The notes: generated by a model from the sequence alone, not told the origin. Positions 25,274-34,300 are shown, counted from the stretch's first letter. The stretch is 64,000 nt of DNA from Embleya scabrispora DSM 41855 (GCF_000372745.1 NZ_KB889695.1:1-64000), one strand, 5' to 3'. A program made the numbers and translations.

Positions 25274-26131
25274 TCACCCGGCCGGGTGGTCCTCGATCAG
25301 GGTGTCGTCCCGGAGCCGGTGGGAGCGCGGGCAGGCGGGGCATCGCAGGGATTCGTCCAGGGTTCGGCCGCAGCGGCATACCCAGCCGCAGCGGCGGGCG
25401 GGGTTGCCCGCGACCAGGGCGTGGGCGGGGACATCGCGCACGACGACCGCGCCGATCGCGACCAGGGCGTGATCGCCGACGCGGATCCCGGGTGCGAGGA
25501 CGGCGCCGGCGCCGATCGTGGCGCCTTGCCCGACGGTGACGGGCGCCCGGGTGAAGTCGGACGCGGTCTTGCGGTGCCCGTCCGGGGTGGTGGCCCGTGG
25601 GGCGGGGTCTTCCAGCAGAAGGGCGCCGGGGCAGATCATCGCCTCGTCGCCCACCGTCGCGCCGAAGATGTTCGCGTAGTTCCCGACCTTGACCCGATCG
25701 CCCAGGGTGCTGCCGGTGCCGACGAAGGCGCCCTTGCCGAGGGTGCAGTCGGCGCCGACGCTCGCGCCCGGGGCGATCTGGGCCTGGTGCCACATCCTGG
25801 TCGCCTCGCCCACGGTGGCTCCGGGGTCGGCCCAACCGGCGTTCACGGGTGCGGTGTTCGTCACGGGCGTGCTCCTTTCGGTCGCGAGGTGGTCGATCAG
25901 GTCGCGCAGGGTGCCGGCGTTCGCCAGGACGTGGTCGGGGACGTCTCGGCCGGTGGCGTTCTCGATCGCGACGGCGAGCGTCACTCGGTCCAGCGAATCG
26001 AAGCCGAGGTCGGCGAACGAGTCGGTCACGGTCACCGGGGTCACCGGGGTCACCGGGGTCACCGGGGTCGACGGGCGCATCGCGCGGACCGCGTCCAGGA
26101 CGAGCACGGCAACGCGTTCGTTCGCGGTCAC
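25274..26131 (-). CDS. acyl carrier protein fused to hexapeptide-repeat acyltransferase
   Basis: This is a 285-aa fusion. Residues 1-86 are an acyl carrier domain: FADLGFDSLDRVTLAVAIEN with D45-S46-L47 as the phosphopantetheine site. Residues 95-245 form a left-handed beta-helix acyltransferase with hexapeptide repeats (ATVGEATRMWHQ, APGASVGADCTLGKGAFVGT, TIGAGAVLAPGIRVGDHALV). The C-terminus has a four-Cys zinc-ribbon-like tail (CRCG...CPACP), as in WbpD-type sugar N-acyltransferases. The fusion suggests an acyl group loaded on its own carrier and passed to an amine. The ACP holds a tandem TPV repeat. GTG overlaps the upstream stop (GTGA). Confidence 0.8.
   Translation of the reverse strand: MTANERVAVLVLDAVRAMRPSTPVTPVTPVTPVTVTDSFADLGFDSLDRVTLAVAIENATGRDVPDHVLANAGTLRDLIDHLATERSTPVTNTAPVNAGWADPGATVGEATRMWHQAQIAPGASVGADCTLGKGAFVGTGSTLGDRVKVGNYANIFGATVGDEAMICPGALLLEDPAPRATTPDGHRKTASDFTRAPVTVGQGATIGAGAVLAPGIRVGDHALVAIGAVVVRDVPAHALVAGNPARRCGWVCRCGRTLDESLRCPACPRSHRLRDDTLIEDHPAG
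26031..26075. repeat. 9-bp tandem repeat inside the ACP coding region
   Basis: Four perfect copies of GTCACCGGG (26031-26066) and a fifth with two changes (26067-26075). On the coding strand each unit adds TPV to the loop before the FADLGFDSL motif. Copy number changes would keep the reading frame. Confidence 0.9.
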
Positions 26132-27527
26132 CGGCTCTTCTCCAGTCGCCGGGCGAGCGCGTACAGGGAGGGCACCGCCTCCACGACGGGCGCCGCGCGC
26201 CACAGGCGCCGCACGGCCGCCCCGCCGGCGGAGTCCTCCTCGCCGAGCGCGCGCAGGGACAAAGCGGCGAACGCGGCGAACTCCCGGGCTGCGGCGGGCG
26301 GCAGGTTGGCGCCGCCTTGGAGGAGGTGCTCGACGAGGGCCTCGCCCGCGCCCTCGTCCAGGACCTGCCCGATGGTCGGGGCGGGCATGGGACGCAGGGC
26401 CCGGTACGGGTGCGCGTCCAGGGTGCCGGGGTGGTGATCTCGTCCGCGATCAGCGCGGCGATCCGCGGGGCGAGGAGGATCCCGCAGCGGTAGGTCGCGG
26501 TCGCCAGCAGCAGCGACGCCTCGCGCGTGGGGCCGATCAGCGGGAGGTGATCCAGCGTGTACGGGCGCAGCCCCACGCGCGGCGACAGGAGTTCGGCCGA
26601 CCCCAGCGCGGGATCGAGCAGGCCGGCGGCGTCCCCGGCCAGGACCGCGAGCTCGTCGAGCGTCGCCGGCCGGGAGGGATCCGGCGTGGTGGTGAGCCGG
26701 TTCGTCCCGCCCAGGTACACGCACCCGTCGTCGCGCGGCACCAGGTGGACCCCGCACGCGAACGCCGCGTTCGGCGTACGCACCACACGGTCCGCAGAAA
26801 CGGCGGGCGCGTTCAGGGTCACCCCCACCCCGCGCCCGGCCAGGACCGGCGGCACCCCCAGGTCCCGGCCCGCCCCGGGCAGCAGCGACGCCGTCCCGGC
26901 GCCGGCCGCCAACACGATCCGGGACGCGCGAGCCCGGGTACCGTCCGCGCACGCGACCACGCCGACGCGCACCGAGACCGCCGCGGTGTCGAGCCACGCG
27001 CATCGGCGGTGACCGGAGACCGCGGCGGTGAGCGCGCGCATGAGCGCCCCGCTGTCGACGCGGGCCTCGGTCGGCAGCCACAACGCGCCCGCCGACGAGA
27101 CGGGCACCTCAAGTCCCGGCACCTGACGGGCGTCGTGTTCCTCCACGGGATGCCCGGCACCGCGCGCCACCGCGGCGATGGCCGCCAGGTGCGCGGCCCG
27201 ACCCGCCGGCGCCAGGACCCACGTGCCGGACACGGCGGGAACCTCGACGCCGCCGGCGGCCGCGATCCGCGCGAGCCAAGCCCCGTACATCCCGTGTGCC
27301 AGGACCCGCTCGCCGGTCTCGACCCGCGTGCGCTCGGCCGGGTGTCCGGGCTCGACCTCGGAGAACGTGGACAACATCGCGCCGGCCGCGCGGGTCGCCT
27401 GACCCACGTGGTCCCCGCTACGCGGGCCCACGACCGTCACCGCGATCCCGCGCTCCAGCAGGGCGAATGCCACGGCGAGCCCGACGACGCCCGTGCCCAC
27501 GACCACCACATCGCCGCGCTCAACCAT
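26128..27527 (-). pseudogene. FAD-dependent (DAO/ThiO-like) oxidoreductase with one-base frameshift
   Basis: The N-terminus DVVVVGTGVVGLAVAFALLE is a dinucleotide-binding GxGxxG site; REASLLLATATYRCGILLAP and IAALIADEITTP are the C-terminal FAD contacts of D-amino-acid/glycine oxidase-like enzymes. At 26428-26431 a run of four G (C on the coding strand) is one base short: the frame changes from DEITTP to GTLDAHPYRALRPMPAPTIG and continues to ...ARRLEKSR at 26128. With one base added the protein is 466 aa, including a helical C-terminal domain of about 90 residues. It overlaps the dioxygenase end by 8 bp. It could oxidise an amino-acid or amine precursor of the cluster, if functional. Confidence 0.75.
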
Positions 27528-28443
27528 CGGAGCCCCCCACGGCCGTCGCCTGCGCGGGGGCGAGGGCGTCGAACGCGGCCTTGGCCTGCATGAGCATTCG
27601 CCTGCCGCCGTCGGGCAGCCCGCTCTGGTCGCCCAGCGGCGCGCGACCGTGCGCGGCCCGCCGCTGATCGCAGACGAGCAGTTGCCCCCGGCCGAGCGCG
27701 ACCGCGCGGGTGTGCCGCGAAAGCGCCGCGTCGAAGCGCGTCAACGCGCCCGTGTCGCCCGCGTTGCGCGGGTCGTCGAGCATCTTGGCCGCCCACCGGA
27801 TCCACGAAGGGTCCTCGCCCGCGTCGTCCAGGACGGGGAACGGCATCCGCGGCGCCCCGACACCGAGCAGGCCCTCGGCGCGTCCCTCGAAGTACACCGG
27901 ACGTCGCAACTCCCGCGCGTCCGCCTCGGAGATCTCCCGAGCGGCGGCCCGCAGGTCGCCCACCAATGACGCCCCGCCGCCCGCCGGGTCCGGCCGCAGC
28001 ACCAACAGCGCCGTGTAATCGGGCACCCGCTCGACGTTGGGCGCGTCCACGTGCAACCGGTTGTGACCGGTCCCGCCGAAGGAGCCCGGGTCCTTGTCGG
28101 CGGACGACTCCCCGCCGATCCACAGCCCCCGACCGCCCGGAACGGACAGGAACGGGCGGCCGATCGCGGCCAGCACTCCGGCGGCGGCCCGCTCCAACTC
28201 CTCGTCGCCCAGCCGGGCGGGCAACGCCAGCACCGCCCAGCCCGGCGCCCCGCCACGGGCCACCGACCGGGACAACCGGGCGACCACCGCCCGGCCCTCC
28301 CCTCCGGCGAGCACCCTCCGGGCCCTCTCGACGTTGCCGGCATCCCACAGATGCCCGTCCATGTCGGCCGTGCACGCGGCCACCAGCTTTCCGGCCAGCA
28401 CGTGGGGTACCACCACGCGCACCGGGTCCTCGAACCGAGTCAT
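27520..28443 (-). CDS. TauD/clavaminate-synthase-like 2-oxoglutarate/Fe(II) dioxygenase
   Basis: This 307-aa protein is probably a non-haem iron hydroxylase. The metal triad fits HNRLHVDAPN (H131, D133) and the distal AAHGRAPL (H265), with R267 placed to bind 2-oxoglutarate. LALPARLGDEELERAAAGVLAAIGRP and DYTALLVLRPDPAGGGASLV are typical of the family. ATG 28443 has a good GGAGGGG site. It is the first gene of the minus-strand cluster, divergent from the XRE regulator at 28608, and likely sets a hydroxyl or another oxidation on the product. Confidence 0.72.
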   Translation of the reverse strand: MTRFEDPVRVVVPHVLAGKLVAACTADMDGHLWDAGNVERARRVLAGGEGRAVVARLSRSVARGGAPGWAVLALPARLGDEELERAAAGVLAAIGRPFLSVPGGRGLWIGGESSADKDPGSFGGTGHNRLHVDAPNVERVPDYTALLVLRPDPAGGGASLVGDLRAAAREISEADARELRRPVYFEGRAEGLLGVGAPRMPFPVLDDAGEDPSWIRWAAKMLDDPRNAGDTGALTRFDAALSRHTRAVALGRGQLLVCDQRRAAHGRAPLGDQSGLPDGGRRMLMQAKAAFDALAPAQATAVGGSDG

Positions 28444-28471
28444 CGTCAATTCCCCTCCATCGGCGGCGAAT

Positions 28472-28489
28472 CCCGGCGCAAGCGCCGGG
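28472..28489. promoter_or_regulatory. palindrome in divergent promoter region
   Basis: CCCGGCGC-AA-GCGCCGGG is an 8-bp perfect dyad between the dioxygenase start (28443) and the divergent XRE gene (28608). It could be an operator for that regulator or a leader hairpin of the dioxygenase mRNA. Confidence 0.35.
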
Positions 28490-28607
28490 TGGACAAGACC
28501 CAGCAAAAGGCCAAAATCCGTGCCCGAGTTGCACAGATGTCGCACAGCCCGGGCCGCTAGCTTGGGGAGTGGGGCGGGCCGCCCTACCGTCGGGAAAGGT
28601 GAGGGCG

Positions 28608-29829
28608 ATGCGGGACTTCCTGGAGGACCTGATGGGTGATCAGCCGCTCGGCACGGGAAACAACATCGCCGTCCTACGCAAGGCCGCCGGCCTCACCCAA
28701 GGGCAACTGGCCAACCGGGCGGCGATCAGCAAGAGCATGCTGTCCAAGGTCGAGGTTGGCGACCGCACCGCGAGCCACGCGCTGATCGCGGCCGTCGCCC
28801 GAGCCCTGCGCGTGCCCGTCCAACGCATCCACGGCCAGCCCTACCGCGACGAACCCACCGTCCCCGTGCGCATCGACGCGCTCCGCGACGCCCTGCGCGC
28901 CTGGGACCTGCCCACCGACGACACCACGCCCCGCCCCCTCGCCGACCTCGCGGCGGATGTCCGCGCCGCGCAGACCGACCGCCGCGACGGCCACTACGTC
29001 CGCCTGGCCGCGAACCTGCCCGCGCTCCTGGAGGAACTCGCCGCCGCCGCCCACGCCGCCACCGACGAGAACACCCGCCGCGCCCTGTTCGCGCTGTTGA
29101 CGACCGGCTACTACTGCGCCCACGGACTCGCCTCCCGTCTGGGATACGGCGACCTCGCCGACGCCATCGACCCCAAACTCGCCTGGGCCGCGACCCGCGC
29201 CCACGACCCCCTCGCCGTCGCCCTCGCCGACTGGACCCGCAGCGCGTCCTTCCAGGGCCGCCGGCGACTACGACCACGGCCTGCAACTCCTGGACCGGGC
29301 ACGAACAACCCTCGAAGGCGGCCCCGCCGACCGGGCCCACCCCGCGACGGTCACCGTCCTCGGCAGCCTGCATCTGCGCGCCGTCACCCTGGCCTCGCGC
29401 GCCAAGGACGCAGGCGAGACGACCCGGCAACTCGCCGCCGCCCAGCGCCTCGCCGACGGCTTCACCACCGAACAGCGCCACTACCAACTCACGTTCGGGC
29501 CCGCGAACTGCCGTATCCACCACGTCGCGGCCGAGGTCGAACTCGGTCGCCCCGCGGCCGCCGCGCACATCGCCGCCGGGTTCGAGCCACCCCCCGAGAT
29601 CGCCCCCACCCGGGCCGGCCATCACTGGATCGACCTCGCCCGCGCCCACACCGACACCGGGAACGTCCGGGCCGCGCTCGACACCCTCTACCGGGCCCGC
29701 AAGACGGCTCCGGAACAGACCCGCTTCCACCCCATGGTCCGCGAGACCGCCCGCGTCCTCATCAGCCTGCACCGCAGGTCCAACCCCGACCTGACCCGCC
29801 TCGCCACCTGGCTCGGACTCACCCCCTGA
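28608..29829 (+). pseudogene. XRE-family regulator with one-base frameshift
   Basis: The N-terminal HTH (NIAVLRKAAGLTQGQLANRA, ISKSMLSKVEVGDRTAS, about residues 18-55) is followed by a TPR-like helical domain of the type in Streptomyces cluster-associated regulators. After ALADWTRSASFQ (about 29253) one extra G moves the frame. The sense resumes as AGDYDHGLQLLDRARTTLEG and ends ...LTRLATWLGLTP at 29829. Corrected length is 406 aa. ATG 28608 follows GGGAAAGG. Divergent orientation points to control of the minus-strand cluster. It may be a pseudogene or a sequence error. Confidence 0.72.
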
Positions 29830-29881
29830 ACCGAACCGCGGTCGGGGCAACTCCCCGCCCCGGAGCGTCAGGTCGAGTGGG

Positions 29882-30657
29882 TCACCTTCGTGGTGATCGT
29901 GGCCGGCGGCGGTTGTGTTCGTCGTTCTCGGCGGTCACCCGCGCGGACGTCTCCTCGCCCAGTCGGACGTAGATGCCCAGGGTGGCGAGGTCTTGTGGCG
30001 GCTCTTGGCCTGGAGTTCGGCCCCGTGCGGCCCTTCGCGGCCAAATGTCGCAGACCGGAGTGCCGGAGCTGGTGCAGCGTCCAGCCCTTGCCGTGCGGGT
30101 CGTGGAGGGCGGAGGCGGTCTTGAACAGGTGCTCGGCGCGGGGGTAGGACAGGCGTCCGCGGCCGGTGGCGGGATCGATGTCGGCCAGGGCGGGCGCCCG
30201 CCGGCCCGAGGTGGGCGCGCGGCGCTCGGCGAGGAAGACCGGACCGGTGGCGCGGCCCCGGAGCAGGCGCGGCAGCAGCCGCGCGGTGGGGGTCTCCCAG
30301 TGGACGTACGCGAGGTTGCCGCCCTTCTCGACGACGTGGCCCGGCGGAACTCCGGGTCCAGGTCCGGCACGTCGAGTTGCAGGACCTCCTCCGCGCGGGC
30401 GCACGTCTCGTAGAGGAAGCGCCAGAACACCCGTTCGCGCAACGGGTTGCGGTCGTCGGCGAACAGCCGTTCCAGCCCGGCGCGGGGGATCGCCCGGCCA
30501 TGACGGCCTCGACCTGCTCGCAGGACAGGTCGCCGGTGGGGAATGCGTCGCCGAGGAGGTCGCGGAGCCGGGCGAGGGTGCCCGCGTAGGTCGAGCGGGT
30601 GGTGGGCACCTCGCGGAAACGATCGAGGAAGTTGTCGACCGCGACGACCAGCGGCAC
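29882..30657 (-). pseudogene. tyrosine recombinase (integrase), broken by several frameshifts
   Basis: Sense sequence jumps among three frames: MPLVVAVDNFLDRFREVPTT, then VFWRFLYETCARAEEVLQLD (first catalytic Arg), then [20 protein letters not shown] to WTLHQLRHSGLRHLAAKG (H-x-x-R), then AELQAKSRHK, then DLATLGIYVRLGEETSARVT with the Tyr. All catalytic boxes are still recognisable, so decay is recent, yet at least four indels are needed. It is clearly related to the intact integrase at 55491 (compare [26 protein letters not shown]). It lies at the left border of the secretion locus. Confidence 0.75.
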
Positions 30658-30659
30658 AC

Positions 30660-31793
30660 CGCTCCACCAAACTCAGAGCACCTCAGTCCGGCAGTGCTGC
30701 CGCGGTGTGGCAGCCGTAGCCCGGCACCCGACCAACGTGACCGGCCTGTTTTTGGCGCGACCTTGGTCGTCGGGCGGATGACTCGGCGGATTTCGGCTCG
30801 GAGTCGCGCCCTGGTGTGTTCGATCCCCGTTCCGTCCCGCAGAAAAGCGCCGGCCGGAGACCTGATGGCGTAAGGCGAGCGAGCAGGAACGGGGGGACCG
30901 AAGGGACCGAGCCCCCCATTCCTGTGACCGCGCGCGTGTGCGCGGGCGAGAGGTGCTTGTCATGGACGACTCATAAGCGGAAACTCGGTCCCTTCAGTCC
31001 CTGCCAGTCGATGGCGAGTATGTTGACCTGCGCTTTTTCATAGCGCGCCCAGCGACAGCCAGAGCGACGAACGGCACTTCGACGCCCCTGCGGCAGCCCC
31101 GCAGATGGTCGCCCTTCAGGTTCACCACACGCTGCCGTGCTCGCCCGACACGGCGGGCCACCATCCCGACGCAGCACGCGCTTCGTGCTCCGGGATCAGC
31201 TGCAGGGTGTGCTTGATGTCGGCGTTGCGGCGGACTTGGGCGCGTCAGTTGCGACAGGGCTCGCGGTAGAGGTCCGCGTGGACCTCGTCGCGGATTTCGA
31301 TGCGGGCTTGGCGTACTTCGGGGCCGGCTGCGCAGTGCCGGGTGTGGGTGTGGCCGACGGCTTGGACGAGGTCGAGGCGCCGCAGCCCGCGCAGGCCGCC
31401 GAGGGCCTGGTCGCCGGTGAGGACTTCCTTCGGCCTGGTAGGTGGCGCGGCGCAGGGCATTCTCCGATTCCGCAACGCCGCATGGTGGTTCTCGGTGGCG
31501 AGACCGGCCGTTCCGACCGCCGATCTGCCGTGGTCTTCTCCCATCCCCATCCCCATCCCCATCCCCAACCCCCACACCCGCGCCCGCGCCCGCGCGCGTT
31601 CGGTGCGCGATCGATTCCCTTCGCTTCAACCGCGCCCGCCCGAGACACCCTCGCCGGTCCCTCGCCTCGACGTTGCCTGCGCGTCGCCCGGAGCCCTTTC
31701 CCTTCCCTGACCTGCGTTGATGTCGGAGCGGGCCAGACAACGGGCAAGGCCCCGCGGCCAACGTTCTCGGCATCGGCTACGGGAGGAGCAGCG
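30660..31793. other. region upstream of the secretion locus, with a possible decayed minus-strand ORF
   Basis: About 1.1 kb without a confident gene. On the minus strand (about 31190-31500) protein-like text VLTGDQALGGLRGLRRLDLV, then QAVGHTHTRHCAAGPEVRQA, then RIEIRDEVHADLYREP is followed by a frame break and RRNADIKHTLQLIPEHEARA, suggesting a degraded gene of unknown type. A run of CCCCAT units lies at 31540-31570. Confidence 0.4.
31540..31576. repeat. CCCCAT tandem repeat (G-quadruplex-prone on minus strand)
   Basis: Four to five units of CCCCAT, then CCCCAACCCCCACACCC. The complementary strand has six closely spaced runs of at least three G. It lies about 220 bp before the first gene of the secretion locus. 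Confidence 0.8.
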
Positions 31794-32792
31794 GTGATCG
31801 AGACACGGAGCCAGGCGGGAAGTCGGGCACAGGACCGGGCGCAAGACCGGGTGCGGCCTCAGGCACAGGGGCGTACCGAGAGCCCGGCGCGTAGCGGATT
31901 CCGGAGCGTGTCGGGGGAGTTCGGTGGCAGGTTGCGCACCGGGGTGATCGGGCGGCTGAACGACGAGTGGGACGAGATCGCGTACGGCCTGCGCGGTGGG
32001 GACGCGTTGGCGTCCTGGTCGCGGGACTTCGCGGAGTTGGGGGCGTACGGCACGCTCGCGGAGCTTCAGCGGGGGATCAGCGCGGCGGCTCCGGTCGAGC
32101 AGGACGCGTTGTTGATCGCGTTGTTGGCGCTGGCGGACTCCGGGGTGGAGTTGGCGGGGCGGGTGTTGTTGCAGCAGATGTTGCCGCACGCGGTGCGGTT
32201 GGCGTCGGCGCGGCGGGGGCCGGGGCAGAGTTTCGACGACGCGGCCGGGCACGTTCTGGGGTGTCTGTACGAGGTCATTCGGGCCTATCCGTACCACCGG
32301 CGTACGGGGCGGGTCGCGGCGAATCTGGCCTGCGACACGCTGCACCGGGTCGTGTACGGGACGGGGGCGGGTCGTCGACGGGGGCACGTGACGCTCGTGC
32401 TGACGCCTGATCCGATTGGCGACACCGGGGTGTCGGCGCCGTTTCCGGCGTTGGAAAGGCGCCTGGACACCGGGGCGGCGTTGGCGCGCGGGGTGCGGTT
32501 GGGGGTGATCGACGCCTCGGATCCGGCGTTGCGGGACTGGCGGGTGGTGGGGCCGCACTCCGTCGACGCCGCGCGTGGGGATCTGATCGCGTTGTTGGTG
32601 GGCGCGGTGGAGGAGGGGGTCCTCACCGCGGAGCAGGCGCGGATGTTGGCGCAGGACTATCGCGAGTCGGCGCCGCCGGCGGCGGAGATCGCCGCGTCCC
32701 GGGGGATCTCGTACGCGTCGCTGCGGCAGCGGCACAGTCGCGCGGTGCGGCGGTTGCGGGAGGCCGGGCATGGCGCGCCGCGTGCCGCCTGA
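31794..32792 (+). CDS. sigma-factor-like DNA-binding protein of the secretion locus
   Basis: This is a 332-aa protein. The C-terminus LTAEQARMLAQDYRESAPPA, AEIAASRGISYASLRQRHSR, AVRRLREAG is a sigma-70 region 4-like helix-turn-helix. The central part (ALLIALLALADSGVELAGRV and following) is helical and may correspond to a degenerate region 2. The first 50 residues are disordered and repetitive (QAGSRAQDRAQDRVRPQAQG). GTG 31794 has GGGAGGAG at ideal distance. It opens the + strand locus that encodes the secretion machine and may control it. Similar proteins precede SCO6880-type loci in streptomycetes, as far as recalled. Confidence 0.6.
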   Translation: MIETRSQAGSRAQDRAQDRVRPQAQGRTESPARSGFRSVSGEFGGRLRTGVIGRLNDEWDEIAYGLRGGDALASWSRDFAELGAYGTLAELQRGISAAAPVEQDALLIALLALADSGVELAGRVLLQQMLPHAVRLASARRGPGQSFDDAAGHVLGCLYEVIRAYPYHRRTGRVAANLACDTLHRVVYGTGAGRRRGHVTLVLTPDPIGDTGVSAPFPALERRLDTGAALARGVRLGVIDASDPALRDWRVVGPHSVDAARGDLIALLVGAVEEGVLTAEQARMLAQDYRESAPPAAEIAASRGISYASLRQRHSRAVRRLREAGHGAPRAA

Positions 32793-32898
32793 GATCGGTG
32801 GGCGCGGATTACCCGAGGTTGGCGGGCGCATGCCGGTCACAGCGCGGCGGGTGGGCGCACCTTCGTCGGTGTCCGTCCGGCGTAGCGGGGGAGTGGTG

Positions 32899-33252
32899 AT
32901 GACCGAGCCGACGTGGTCGGTGCCAGGGGGGTTCGAGTCGGGTTCCTTCGAACCCGACGGGTTCGAGCCGGACTTCGGGCTCTCCAAGCAGGACGTCGAC
33001 GGTCTGGATCCGGACGAGTTGTGTCTGGCGCGGGCTCGGCGGCAGGCGTACCGGATCGCGTATCGGCTGGTCACCGACCCGTTCGCGCCGGAGACGTTGA
33101 ACGTGATGGAGGACTTCCTGGACGACGCCGGCGAGGTTCAGGCGTCGTACATGGCCGTCGCGGGTCGGGACGATCGCGAGTTGCGCAGTCGGCTGGACGA
33201 CCTGACCTCGGTGCGACGGGCACGGCGACAGGGACGGGGGGAGGGATCGTGA
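32899..33252 (+). CDS. small acidic protein of the secretion locus
   Basis: This is a 117-aa protein with an acidic N-terminus (FESGSFEPDGFEPDFGLSKQ) and a helical core (DPDELCLARARRQAYRIAYR, LVTDPFAPETLNVMEDFLDD). ATG 32899 is chosen because GGGGGAG lies 6 nt upstream. An earlier ATG at 32770 would overlap the previous gene by 23 bp and add low-complexity sequence. The stop overlaps the next start (GTGA). Function unknown. Confidence 0.65.
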   Translation: MTEPTWSVPGGFESGSFEPDGFEPDFGLSKQDVDGLDPDELCLARARRQAYRIAYRLVTDPFAPETLNVMEDFLDDAGEVQASYMAVAGRDDRELRSRLDDLTSVRRARRQGRGEGS

Positions 33253-34271
33253 GCGAGACGGTGTCCCTGGCGGGGCGGCGGACGGCACCGGTGCCGGAGA
33301 GGGGCTCGGCCGGTCCGGCGGAACGGGCGATCGGCGCGACGCCGCCCGCTCCGCCGCCCGCTCCGCCGCCCGCTCCGCCGGACGGACCGTCGGTGTCGCC
33401 GAACGCCCCGGCCGCCGGTGGAACCCGCCAGGTTCCCAAGGGCCTGCCGATGTCCGCGTGCACCCACGCGGTGTGGACGGCGATGGCGAGGCTGCCCGCC
33501 CGGGCCCCGGTAGTGGCGCTGACCTCGCCCGCCGGGGGCGTGGGGGTGTCGACGGTGACCGCCGCGCTCGGGGCGTTGCTGGCGCTCGCGGCGCCGCGAG
33601 CGGCTCCGCCGTTGGCGATCGACGCCGGTACCCGGGCGTGGAGCGGGCTTCCGGCGCGGGTGGGGCCGCCGTGCGAGGCGACGTTCAACGACCTGCTCGC
33701 GCGGGAGGGGTTGGAGGCGATGCCCCACCACGAGGCGCGGGCGTTCACGCAACAGGGTCCGACGGGGCTGGAGATGCTCGCCGGCGAGACCCGACCGGGA
33801 GGTGACGGGACGCGTCCGCCGATGACGGCGGGGGCGCTGTACCGAGTCCTCACCCGTGTGCGCGGCGCGTATCCGTTGGTCCTGGTGGACGCGCCGGCCG
33901 CCGGGGACGCGGTGTGTGAGCAGGCGTTGCGGCGCTCGACGACGGCCGTGCTGGTGGCGCGGGCGAGCGGCGACGGGACCGAGCACGCGCTGGCGTTCCT
34001 GGCCTGGTTGCGCTCGCTGGGCCACGACCGGCTCGTGGACGGCGCGGTGGTGGTGGTCAACGAAGTCGCGCCGAATCCGCCGCGCGAGGTGCGGGCGGGG
34101 GAGCGGGTGCTGGCGCGGCAGGTGCGGGCGGTCGTGCGACTGCCGTACGACCGCGAGTTGGCCAAGCCGGAGCCGGTGCGTCCGATGGCGCTGGGCAAGG
34201 CCGCCCGCGGCGCGCTCTTGGAGATCGCCGCCGCGGTGGTGGCGGCTTGGGAATCGACCACGTCCGCGTAG
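33249..34271 (+). CDS. ParA/MinD-like protein with altered P-loop
   Basis: This 340-aa protein has a Pro/Ala-rich N-terminus of about 65 residues (APPPAPPPAPPDGP repeats), then a MinD/ParA fold: ALTSPAGGVGVSTVTAALGA, where both P-loop lysines are missing; PPLAIDAGTRAWSG; GAYPLVLVDAPAAGDAVCEQ; and AVVVVNEV. Without the lysine, ATP hydrolysis is doubtful; it may be a structural scaffold like TadZ. It probably localises the secretion apparatus. It is translationally coupled to the upstream gene. Confidence 0.7.
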   Translation: MSETVSLAGRRTAPVPERGSAGPAERAIGATPPAPPPAPPPAPPDGPSVSPNAPAAGGTRQVPKGLPMSACTHAVWTAMARLPARAPVVALTSPAGGVGVSTVTAALGALLALAAPRAAPPLAIDAGTRAWSGLPARVGPPCEATFNDLLAREGLEAMPHHEARAFTQQGPTGLEMLAGETRPGGDGTRPPMTAGALYRVLTRVRGAYPLVLVDAPAAGDAVCEQALRRSTTAVLVARASGDGTEHALAFLAWLRSLGHDRLVDGAVVVVNEVAPNPPREVRAGERVLARQVRAVVRLPYDRELAKPEPVRPMALGKAARGALLEIAAAVVAAWESTTSA

Positions 34272-34300
34272 GCGGACCCCACGACTTCGAAGGACATGAC

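Noticed and set aside
30800-30860. GTGTGTTCGATCCCCGTTCC resembling a tRNA T-arm near the broken integrase
   Set aside because: The nucleotides flanking TTCGATC do not form a 5-bp stem and no acceptor, D or anticodon arm is visible.
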